Shown here: in pieces, positions 1 to 5,700 of the stretch
Layout: every line of letters starts with the position of its first letter
Position numbering within the stretch: the first letter of the stretch is position 1
Assembly (NCBI GenBank): GCA_023145125.1
Contig: JAGLEK010000191.1
Coordinates: forward strand, 1 to 5,700
Source of the DNA: Bacteroidales bacterium
GTDB lineage: Bacteria > Bacteroidota > Bacteroidia > Bacteroidales > B18-G4
Length of the DNA stretch: 5,700 nt
Reading direction: 5' to 3'
The notes under the pieces: model-generated
Told to the model about the DNA's origin: nothing
What the model saw: only the letters and a program-made list of their open reading frames with translations
The model's database searches: none
Position numbers and translations under genes: made by a program

Positions 1-662
1 ATTATATTTGAAGGGTGATAATGCAATTGCTTATTAACGCATGCAATGCTTTTGATGTAAGTTGATATTGTACCAACATCATGGGATATCAGCAATATTG
101 CCATCCGTGCATTCAATTCCCTCAGTTCTTCATATAGCTCTTTTTCGAATTGATTATCGACATAAGTATCAGGTTCGTCGAGGATTATAAGTTCAGGATC
201 GGATATCAATGAGCGGCAGAGAAACACCCTTTGCATCTCCCCTCCCGACAAATTACCAATTGATTTACGCTTAAGGTGCACGATCCCCAGTTTATCCATC
301 CAGAATTCAGCCAATTCCTTTTCAGCTTTAGTATGCCTGGAAATCAGTTTTTTGTTTCCGGATATCCCTGATAGTATGACATCCTGAACAAGGATAGGAA
401 ATTTTTTATCGAATGCATGCACCTGCGGGAGATAGCCTATCTTGCTGTGTCGCGTGTTATGGGGTATGTGGTAAATGACCTTTCCCTTTTCAGGTTTCAA
501 AAGGCCAAGGATCAGTTTTACCAGTGTTGTTTTGCCTCCGCCATTAGGCCCTATAACCCCGATAAAATCATTTTCCCTGATCTCAAGGTTAACATCATCC
601 AGCACCTTAACACCATCCAGTTTCACAGTGGCATTTTCAATTTTAAGGAGAATATCCTTCAT
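1..662 (-). CDS. Metal (zinc/manganese-type) ABC transporter ATP-binding subunit, C-terminus cut by the window edge
   Basis: This is the cytoplasmic ATPase that powers metal import with the binding protein encoded just upstream. I translated it by hand from ATG 662-660; the frame stays open to base 1, giving 220 complete codons, against about 250 usual for ZnuC/MntB/TroB-type proteins. Visible motifs in order: Walker A GPNGGGKT at residues 38-45, Q-loop Gln80 in GYLPQ, ABC signature LSGGE at 138-142, Walker B LIILDEP at 158-164 with catalytic Glu163, D-loop Asp169, and switch His194 in ISHD. The tail CVNKQLHYH near 208-216 resembles the 'VN..l..H' end seen in ZnuC-like ATPases. The start codon overlaps the stop of the binding-protein gene by ATGA, which argues for translational coupling. 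No Shine-Dalgarno is seen. Metal specificity is inferred from the neighbour and not from the ATPase itself. Confidence 0.93.
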   Translation of the reverse strand, partial: MKDILLKIENATVKLDGVKVLDDVNLEIRENDFIGVIGPNGGGKTTLVKLILGLLKPEKGKVIYHIPHNTRHSKIGYLPQVHAFDKKFPILVQDVILSGISGNKKLISRHTKAEKELAEFWMDKLGIVHLKRKSIGNLSGGEMQRVFLCRSLISDPELIILDEPDTYVDNQFEKELYEELRELNARMAILLISHDVGTISTYIKSIACVNKQLHYHPSNI

Positions 663-1522
663 TTCTGAAATGAGTTTTTCAAGCTGAGGCTTAAGTTTTT
701 TATTTCATCAGGCCATGATTCAGATAATGGATTGAACTCAATCACCTGTCCTTCAATTTCATTTGCAATTATTTCGGCATTTCGCCTGTCAAATTCCTGC
801 TGAACAAAGATAACTTTTATCCCTTTCGACCGGGCCATATCGATGATCTTGATCATATGCGCAGAAGACGGCTCTTTTCCTTCATATTCAATAGCAGCCT
901 GAAGCAATCCGTAATCATCTGCAAAATAGCCCAGTGACGGGTGAAAGATAAGAAATGTTTCACCTTTATATGCTGATAGCTGATCACCTGCAAACTGCCC
1001 TGTTTCTTCTATTTCAACCAGCAAAGCTGAATAATTCCTTTCAAGGAACTCCTGGTGTTGCGGGAAGAGTTTCAGCAATTCATCAAATACCTTTCCTGCC
1101 ATTATTTCCATATTGCCGGGCGACATCCAGACATGTGGATCGATGCCACTATGTGAATGGTCTCCATGATCATATGACATCCCTCGTAATGTCAGATTTT
1201 CTGAAAGGTCTGTTATCTTCATTTCCGGGTTTATCTCAGCGGCCTTTGCCATCCACGCCTTTTCAAAGCCGATATGCCCGATCCTGAAATATATCAGCGC
1301 ATCACCCAGCGACTTCATCTGTGCCGGCGTGGCTTCCCAGGTGGCAGGGCTGGCCCCCGGAGGCACCATCACAACTACATCTGCTAAAGTATCAGCAATT
1401 GAGGCAACAAGATATTTCTGAGGAAGTATGCTAAGGCCGATAACGGGCTTGCCGGTTTCCTTATTAATATTATTGCACCCAAAAAGGCCGATCATCAATA
1501 TGAGAATATATAATCTATACAT
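659..1522 (-). CDS. Metal ABC transporter substrate-binding lipoprotein (TroA/ZnuA superfamily, ZntC-like)
   Basis: This protein captures Zn or a similar divalent metal outside the inner membrane and hands it to the ABC importer. I chose ATG 1522, giving 287 residues; the frame can extend six bases to a TTG at 1528, but that TTG directly follows an in-frame TAA and is less likely. The N-terminus is a lipoprotein signal with lipobox LFGC and lipidated Cys16. The rest matches the cluster A-I fold from start to end: VVVMVPPG near 49-56, a TPAQM stretch near 65-69, YFRIG near 78-82, a short His-rich loop (DHGDHSH) at 118-124, DPHVWMSP at 128-135, a long linker helix, FHPSLGYF at 193-200, EGKEPS near 214-219 and FNPL near 263-266. 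Likely ligands are His130 and His194, with His83 or the loop histidines. The usual first ligand position carries Ala60 and the usual late Asp carries Asn264. It sits between the FISUMP lipoprotein gene (30 bp upstream) and the ATPase gene (4-bp overlap). The family call is firm; whether the metal is Zn or Mn is inference. Confidence 0.93.
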   Translation of the reverse strand: MYRLYILILMIGLFGCNNINKETGKPVIGLSILPQKYLVASIADTLADVVVMVPPGASPATWEATPAQMKSLGDALIYFRIGHIGFEKAWMAKAAEINPEMKITDLSENLTLRGMSYDHGDHSHSGIDPHVWMSPGNMEIMAGKVFDELLKLFPQHQEFLERNYSALLVEIEETGQFAGDQLSAYKGETFLIFHPSLGYFADDYGLLQAAIEYEGKEPSSAHMIKIIDMARSKGIKVIFVQQEFDRRNAEIIANEIEGQVIEFNPLSESWPDEIKNLSLSLKNSFQK

Positions 1523-1552
1523 GTTCAATTAAATTTCTGAAAATCTATCACA

Positions 1553-2872
1553 TTAATCCTTTATGCACCTGACAGAAAAAGCAGCTTCTTCCCATTGATA
1601 TGTCCTGGAAATTCCATCTTTATCATATTGAAGTGCCCTGCTGTCGGCATTATGCCCGCTATCGTGCATTGAGCTCCAGAAATGGGTTTCCTCCCCTTCC
1701 CCGGTAAATGCAAACCCTGACTCCCAATACCCGGCCGCCAGTGCTTTAAAGCCATAAAGGTTGTTTCCATTACCCCCGGAGGCCCATCCAAGCAACGATT
1801 TCAGGTGTTTGCCTGCATCATATCCCCTGAAAGAGCTTTTATCCCACTCAGGGTCACCTACTCCAAACTGGGTGTCAACGGTACCCTCGAGCTCTTTCCA
1901 TTCATCATCGCCCGGAACATGCCAGCCGACCGGGCAAATTCCTTTTCCTCCCTGCAGCGGAATATAATTCATCATCTCATTCCACATGTACAGGCCACCG
2001 TATTTTTCACAATTTGTGCTGTCATCATTATAGCAGTATTTCTCGATCACCTGATTATTCGATTGGGGGTCGGCACTATTGAGCATAACGCCGATATCCA
2101 GATTTTCCCTGAGCCAGCATTGATTACCGACAGGAACAGTATGGTAAACCTTTCCGCCATAAGGTATGCTGATGATCCCTTCACATGGGTCGGGGTTCAC
2201 CGAATGACTAACCACCAGGCTTATAACGGTATCCGCAGTCATACTGTCCGAATCCATTGCCTCAAGCCTTACATGATAATGTCCGACATGAACATATTTA
2301 TGCTCAAGTGCCGTGATATTCGAAAATTCAGTATCCCATTCGCCATCGCCTTCGTAATCCCAACGGAACAGCAAGTCTGTGAGTGAATCTTCCTGATCAT
2401 AACTACCCGAGGCATCAAAAGTGAATATGGTATCTGTAGTACCCGCTTCAGGAATTATATTGATCACCGGAACCGGAGGCTGAAGAGGGATGATGGTATC
2501 TATGAGGATAATAGTAATCTCATCAGAAGCAATAACGGGGTCTTCAAATGCATCAGCCCTCAGCATATAGGTACCGGGCAGCCAGCCATCAGTATCCCAA
2601 CTAAACTCATAAGGCGTTTCACCGGTTTCGAATACCTGTGTACTGTCGATAGAAAACGCAAGCAGTACTGTTTGCCCGAATCCTGAAACGACCGCTTCTA
2701 TTGAAATTATTTCACCAATCTGTACCTGTGAACTGTCGAAAGGGTTAACGATCTCACAACTTTTTTGCACAGGTGCAGGATCTTCGCCATCATTTTCCTT
2801 TTTACAGGCATTGAAAACAAAAATTAATGCCAGGGTAAAAGCTAAGATAATATGACCGTATTTATTTTTCAT
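1553..2872 (-). CDS. Lipoprotein with Ig-like, PKD and FISUMP (Fibrobacter succinogenes major paralogous) domains
   Basis: This 439-residue protein is an exported lipoprotein of unknown specific function. The signal ends in lipobox FNAC with lipidated Cys23, followed by a charged KKENDGED stretch that could act as a surface-export signal. Domain order: an Ig-like beta-sandwich at about 38-125 (TPYEFSWDTDG, GTYMLRADA); a PKD domain at about 134-221 with FDASGS at 152-157, RWDYEGDG at 170-177 and GHYHVRLEAMDSD at 197-209; then a FISUMP domain from about 236 to the end. FISUMP hallmarks are QCWLRENLDIG at 251-261, YGGLYMWNEMM, CPVGWHVPGDDEW, GFKALAAGYW, FWSS and the terminal FSVRCIKD. Ig and PKD modules usually serve as spacers or binding modules in surface proteins; the role of FISUMP is not established. 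Start ATG 2872 has a purine-rich AAAGGGG about 10 nt upstream, a weak possible ribosome site. It precedes the metal-binding protein gene by 30 bp on the same strand with no terminator between, so co-transcription is likely. Domain calls are by recalled consensus and not by a search. Confidence 0.9.
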   Translation of the reverse strand: MKNKYGHIILAFTLALIFVFNACKKENDGEDPAPVQKSCEIVNPFDSSQVQIGEIISIEAVVSGFGQTVLLAFSIDSTQVFETGETPYEFSWDTDGWLPGTYMLRADAFEDPVIASDEITIILIDTIIPLQPPVPVINIIPEAGTTDTIFTFDASGSYDQEDSLTDLLFRWDYEGDGEWDTEFSNITALEHKYVHVGHYHVRLEAMDSDSMTADTVISLVVSHSVNPDPCEGIISIPYGGKVYHTVPVGNQCWLRENLDIGVMLNSADPQSNNQVIEKYCYNDDSTNCEKYGGLYMWNEMMNYIPLQGGKGICPVGWHVPGDDEWKELEGTVDTQFGVGDPEWDKSSFRGYDAGKHLKSLLGWASGGNGNNLYGFKALAAGYWESGFAFTGEGEETHFWSSMHDSGHNADSRALQYDKDGISRTYQWEEAAFSVRCIKD

Positions 2873-2919
2873 TTTTATATTGCCCCTTTATCGAAATTAA
2901 AAATCAATAATTCGCAGTA

Positions 2920-2951
2920 TAAAATTACAAAAACTCACAGATATTAAACAA
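2920..2951 (-). promoter_or_regulatory. Candidate Bacteroidota-type promoter for the leftward operon
   Basis: Read on the minus strand, a TTG (2951-2949) lies 21 bp before TAATTTTA (2927-2920). This resembles the Bacteroidota -33 TTG / -7 TAnnTTTG pattern, with the final G replaced by A. It would give a leader of roughly 40 nt before ATG 2872. In AT-rich DNA such matches arise by chance, so this is a weak call. Confidence 0.25.
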
Positions 2952-2958
2952 GAATGTG

Positions 2959-2990
2959 TTGCTTAGAGTTCATTTTGTACCTTAGATAAA
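2959..2990 (+). promoter_or_regulatory. Candidate Bacteroidota-type promoter for the propeller-protein gene
   Basis: A TTG at 2959-2961 is followed after 21 bp by TAGATAAA (2983-2990), a partial match to the -7 TAnnTTTG element. An alternative -7 box, TACCTTAG at 2978-2985, matches better but leaves only 16 bp of spacing. Either would give a very short leader before ATG 3001. Weak call. Confidence 0.2.
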
Positions 2991-3000
2991 AATATTTACC

Positions 3001-4674
3001 ATGAATAAGCTATTTACATTTCTACTGATCCTGGCTGCACCGGGCATATATTCACAGATCCCTTTTGAGCAGACACCTTCATTCGAGACCAGTCCTGAAG
3101 GCCATTATGGCACCGGCCTGGGCATAGCAGATATTAACAATGACGGATGGAAGGATATCATTGTTGCCAACGGCAATGATATACAAAGACAGCAGCTTGT
3201 TGTATATTATAACAACGGGGATGGCACCTTCCCCTTGCTTCCAAGCTGGCAATCGGATGATATTGATTATCACGGCCACCTTGCAGCCGGCGATATCGAC
3301 AACGACGGAGATGTTGACATTGCGGTATCGGTATATCTCGGCCCGAATGGTTTTGGCGACCCGGGAAAAGCAAAGATCTACTACAACACCGGCAATGAGC
3401 TTGAGGGAACTCCCTCCTACGAGACAGAATATTTCTATACATTCAGCTGTGCCCTTGGCGATGCTGATGGGGATGGTGACCTGGACCTGGCAGTTGCCTG
3501 CGGCGAACCATACAGCTCGGTCTATGACTTCGGAAGGATCTTCTACAACGATAATGGCAGCTTCAACCCTGTTGCTGACTGGCAGTCGGATATACAGATG
3601 GGAGCCCTGGACGTTGAATTCGGCGATGTAGACCAGAATGGTTTCCTCGACCTGATCTTTGCATGCGAAAATATCGATAACTATGTTTTCCTGGCAGACA
3701 GCCAGGGGAATATCGATGAAACATGGGACTGGGTTTCCAACCATCCGCAGAATTTCATGAATTCGGTGGATTTCGGAAGGCCCTGTGACACTTCCAGTCC
3801 CTGTATAGTCATGACAGGCAATGATCAGCTTGGTGGCGATGGCAAGATCAAGCAATTTGTTTTTTCGCCACCTGTCCCACAAACCTCCCCCCCATCATGG
3901 GAATCAGATTATGTAGGATATGGTTCCGGGATTCTAATGGCAGAGATCACCAACGACGGTAACCTGGATCTCCTGTACGGAAGCTGGTGGGGCCCGCTTA
4001 CCATCCTGGAGGGCAATTGCGGCTTCTGGGATCCGACTCCTGTCTATATGGCTGATGAAACTTCTGTGGTTGAAGCCATTATGATGTCTGACCTTGGGAA
4101 ATTTAATTATCAGAGCACTAGTGAAAATATAGTCCCTGATGCCGAACAAGGCGTATTCTACCTCAATCATCAAATCATCGAACAGATCAATAGCGTATTC
4201 ATTAACAACAATTATCTCGAAAGGTCGGAATATTGTTACGCAGAACTCAAAAACTGGATCAGCTTTAAAACCCATATTATGCCTAATGACCTTGTAACCA
4301 TTGATTATGAATTCATGCAAAACGGTGACATAGTGATCAGTAACTGGGACTCGGGAAAAGGCAACTTCATATATTACAACAACAGTAACCCGGTGGGAAT
4401 GCCTGAAGGTACCACCACTGGTAATGATCTTCTTATCACCGGGATTTCACCTCAGCCGGCAACAGACCATATTACTGTTGCTTTCAATAAGAATGAAGGA
4501 AGTAGAATTGAATTGCAGATCTTCGATATGGCAGGAAGGAATATGGGATCCTGGGAAACCTCAGCAAATGATAAATACAGGATCGACATCAGCCAAATGC
4601 CTGACGGGCTGTATACTTTATGTATCACTGACGGTACTTCTTCCACACGGCAAAAGATCATCATTGTCCGCTAA
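3001..4674 (+). CDS. Secreted FG-GAP/VCBS-repeat beta-propeller protein with T9SS type A C-terminal sorting domain
   Basis: A 557-residue exported protein, probably delivered to the cell surface or medium by the type IX system; its ligand or activity is unknown. Residues 1-18 are a Sec signal peptide (hydrophobic core, likely cleavage after IYS before Gln19). Five clear Asp-rich calcium-type loops follow the FG-GAP pattern DxDxDGxxD: at 44-52 (INNDGWKD), 98-106, 154-162, 209-217 and, weaker, 315-323 (EITNDGNLD). The spacing is 54-56 residues, with a double gap between 209 and 315 that hides a degenerate blade near 256-271. A seventh blade-like stretch lies near 357-376. W[QE]SD recurs before three of the loops. 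From 483 to 557 the T9SS domain is clear: PQPATDH at 484-490, then IFDMAGR, IDISQMPDGLYTL and the end KIIIVR. The leader is A/T-rich without a Shine-Dalgarno. No catalytic domain is seen, so a binding or adhesion role is likelier than an enzymatic one, but this is inference. Confidence 0.92.
   Translation: MNKLFTFLLILAAPGIYSQIPFEQTPSFETSPEGHYGTGLGIADINNDGWKDIIVANGNDIQRQQLVVYYNNGDGTFPLLPSWQSDDIDYHGHLAAGDIDNDGDVDIAVSVYLGPNGFGDPGKAKIYYNTGNELEGTPSYETEYFYTFSCALGDADGDGDLDLAVACGEPYSSVYDFGRIFYNDNGSFNPVADWQSDIQMGALDVEFGDVDQNGFLDLIFACENIDNYVFLADSQGNIDETWDWVSNHPQNFMNSVDFGRPCDTSSPCIVMTGNDQLGGDGKIKQFVFSPPVPQTSPPSWESDYVGYGSGILMAEITNDGNLDLLYGSWWGPLTILEGNCGFWDPTPVYMADETSVVEAIMMSDLGKFNYQSTSENIVPDAEQGVFYLNHQIIEQINSVFINNNYLERSEYCYAELKNWISFKTHIMPNDLVTIDYEFMQNGDIVISNWDSGKGNFIYYNNSNPVGMPEGTTTGNDLLITGISPQPATDHITVAFNKNEGSRIELQIFDMAGRNMGSWETSANDKYRIDISQMPDGLYTLCITDGTSSTRQKIIIVR
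4441..4671 (+). other. T9SS type A C-terminal sorting domain within the propeller protein
   Basis: These codons (residues 481-557) encode the conserved sequence recognised by the type IX secretion machinery, usually cleaved as the protein is anchored or released. The order is as in the family: a variant of the PNPATD opening (PQPATD, with Gln for Asn), a strand with IFDMAGR, the DISQMPDGLY turn and a short basic C-terminus ending KIIIVR. It implies that the host has a T9SS, encoded elsewhere. Confidence 0.88.
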
Positions 4675-4757
4675 TATGATTAGAGGGCACTCTTTTATGG
4701 AATTCCTTTAATTCTGAAGCCGATTTTTACGATATTTGCTGCCTTGAACAGAATACT
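4675..4757. other. Intergenic spacer without a clear terminator
   Basis: This 83-bp gap lies between the propeller gene and the permease gene. The only inverted repeat noticed is a weak AT-rich one, GAATT-CCTTT-AATTC (4699-4713), too short for a convincing terminator. A good promoter for the permease is not evident either, so the two genes may share a transcript. Confidence 0.4.
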
Positions 4758-5678
4758 GTGAAAAGAGAAAAATTAATCGGTGCATTTGCGATCAGCATTG
4801 CCGCTGCATTGTGGGGAGTTGACGGTATTGTCCTCACCCCGAACCTGCATAACCTGAATGTAGCATTTGTTGTCTTTATATTGCACATTCTGGCTTTTAT
4901 GATCATGAACACCTTCCTGTTCAGGGAATACCGTGAACTAAAGAGATTCGACCGCTCAGATTTCATCACTTTTTTCCTGATAGCATTGTTAGGCGGAGCC
5001 CTGGGCACCATGAGCATGGTGCATGCCCTTTTTCTCGTAAATTTTGAAAAACTCACTATTGTCATCCTGCTACAGAAGCTACAACCAATTTTTGCAATTG
5101 CGCTTGCAGTTATTTTCCTGAAGGAACGGATGAAAAGGTATTACTTCTTCTGGGCATCTATTGCGATCCTGGCGGGCTATTTTCTCACTTTCGGTTTTTC
5201 TGTCCCTAATTTCGATACCGGGGACAATACGATGAAAGCAGCTCTTTTTTCTCTCCTGGCAGCCTTTGCCTTTGGAAGTTCCACGGTGCTCAGCAAAAAG
5301 ATCTTAGGAAAATACAGCTTTCAAACAGCCACATTCTACAGGTATGGGTTCACTTCACTCATTATGCTCGTCATTGTCCTGTCAGCCGGCTCGTATGTTC
5401 AATTCGAAAACATCACAAATGAAAACTGGCTGATCTTCTTCATCATTGCAGTAACAACGGGCTCCGGTGCCATATTCCTTTATTATTACGGGCTGAAAAA
5501 AGTCCGTGCTGTCATTGCAACGATATGTGAATTGTTCTTTCCCGTAACAGCCATCATTCTGGATTATATCATCAACGATCAGAAACTCTCGTGGGTACAA
5601 TGGGTCAGTGCCATTGTCCTGCTGCTTGCCATTATTAACCTGAACCTCGCTAATTCCCGCAGAGCGGCGAAGAAATAG
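4758..5678 (+). CDS. EamA/DMT-superfamily permease (drug/metabolite transporter, ten TM helices)
   Basis: A 306-residue inner-membrane protein with ten predicted helices at about 6-26, 34-55, 68-94, 98-121, 128-147, 157-181, 191-212, 221-249, 252-273 and 279-301, forming the two tandem five-helix EamA repeats. The hallmark end of helix 4 is present (LQKLQPIFAIALAVIFLKER, 105-124), and its counterpart in helix 9 begins CELFFPVTAI. The N-terminal ALWG motif at 17-20 is typical, and length matches the usual 290-310. The start is GTG 4758; the frame is open back to a TGA at 4677-4679 with no ATG, GTG or TTG in between, and the next ATG (residue 48) would delete helix 1 and most of helix 2. The C-terminus is basic (SRRAAKK), consistent with a cytoplasmic tail. 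It lies 83 bp after the propeller gene with no strong terminator between, so read-through is possible. Family members export or import amino acids, nucleotides or other metabolites; the substrate cannot be told. Confidence 0.92.
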   Translation: MKREKLIGAFAISIAAALWGVDGIVLTPNLHNLNVAFVVFILHILAFMIMNTFLFREYRELKRFDRSDFITFFLIALLGGALGTMSMVHALFLVNFEKLTIVILLQKLQPIFAIALAVIFLKERMKRYYFFWASIAILAGYFLTFGFSVPNFDTGDNTMKAALFSLLAAFAFGSSTVLSKKILGKYSFQTATFYRYGFTSLIMLVIVLSAGSYVQFENITNENWLIFFIIAVTTGSGAIFLYYYGLKKVRAVIATICELFFPVTAIILDYIINDQKLSWVQWVSAIVLLLAIINLNLANSRRAAKK

Positions 5679-5700
5679 TACTTGAAGTACTTGAAATACT
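5679..5700. repeat. 9-bp tandem repeat (TACTTGAAG unit), running off the right edge
   Basis: Directly after the TAG stop of the permease gene, TACTTGAAG (5679-5687) is followed by TACTTGAAA (5688-5696) and TACT (5697-5700). That is about 2.4 copies with one G-to-A difference. Total length is unknown because the window ends inside it. Confidence 0.6.

Larger units (their letters stand above)
2873..3000. promoter_or_regulatory. Divergent intergenic region serving both strands
   Basis: This 128-bp AT-rich spacer separates the start codons of the leftward lipoprotein/metal-transport genes and the rightward propeller gene, so it should carry both promoters. I looked for a Zur/Fur-like palindrome that would tie the leftward operon to metal starvation and saw none convincing. 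No ORF, RNA gene or strong hairpin is visible. Confidence 0.6.

Noticed and set aside
417..687. Two short plus-strand open frames at the left end
   Set aside because: Both lie antisense to the ATPase gene, whose Walker A, signature and Walker B motifs are intact on the minus strand.
1523..1552. Possible separate promoter for the binding-protein gene
   Set aside because: The gap is only 30 bp and shows no -33/-7 pair.
1805..2386. Plus-strand open frame of 193 codons opposite the FISUMP lipoprotein
   Set aside because: It lies wholly antisense to a well-supported PKD/FISUMP gene and its translation shows no recognisable domain or leader.
3079..3882. Long minus-strand open frame of 267 codons opposite the propeller gene
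   Set aside because: It is a shadow of the repetitive Asp/Gly/Asn-rich coding strand. Its translation shows no signal, domain or motif, while the plus-strand frame has five FG-GAP loops and a sorting domain.
3887..3893. Run of seven C in the propeller gene as a phase-variation tract
   Set aside because: Seven bases is shorter than typical slippage tracts, it encodes ordinary Ser-Pro-Pro codons, and the frame is intact.
4699..4713. Inverted repeat GAATT/AATTC as a terminator after the propeller gene
   Set aside because: The stem is only 5 AT-rich base pairs, with no T-run directly after it.
1..5700. Novel defence, mobile or toxin-antitoxin system
   Set aside because: All the large open frames have ordinary transporter or surface-protein assignments. 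No transposase, nuclease, reverse transcriptase, CRISPR-like array or terminal inverted repeats were seen.

Overview
The window reads as a chromosomal segment of a Bacteroidota bacterium, probably a Bacteroidales/Marinilabiliales-like or related environmental lineage. The evidence is a C-terminal type IX secretion (T9SS) sorting domain on one protein, two lipoproteins with clear lipoboxes, a Fibrobacter-succinogenes-major-paralogous (FISUMP) domain, moderate GC content, and AT-rich leaders mostly lacking Shine-Dalgarno sequences. Genus or species cannot be told from the sequence alone.

Left half (1-2872, minus strand). Three genes point leftward in an operon-like row: a surface-type lipoprotein with Ig-like, PKD and FISUMP domains; 30 bp later a TroA/ZnuA-superfamily metal-binding lipoprotein; and, with a 4-bp ATGA stop/start overlap, the ATP-binding subunit of the same transporter, which runs off the left edge. 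The last two form a zinc/manganese-type ABC importer. The membrane permease is not in the window and would be expected just beyond the left edge.

Middle (2873-3000). A 128-bp AT-rich divergent intergenic region must hold the promoters of both the leftward operon and the rightward genes. Only weak Bacteroidota-style promoter candidates are visible.

Right half (3001-5678, plus strand). First comes a secreted FG-GAP/VCBS repeat protein that I read as a seven-bladed beta-propeller with two degenerate blades, followed by a T9SS type A sorting domain. After 83 bp there is a ten-helix EamA/DMT-family permease starting at GTG. A 9-bp tandem repeat begins directly after its stop codon and continues to the window edge.

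Working together: the ABC genes supply metal uptake. The FISUMP lipoprotein and the propeller protein are probably both displayed at the cell surface by separate routes, and their ligands are unknown. The DMT permease probably moves a small metabolite and shows no sequence link to its neighbours. I see no mobile element, CRISPR array, RNA gene or defence system. This is mostly an ordinary region, and its less usual points are the gene linkage and some variant binding residues.
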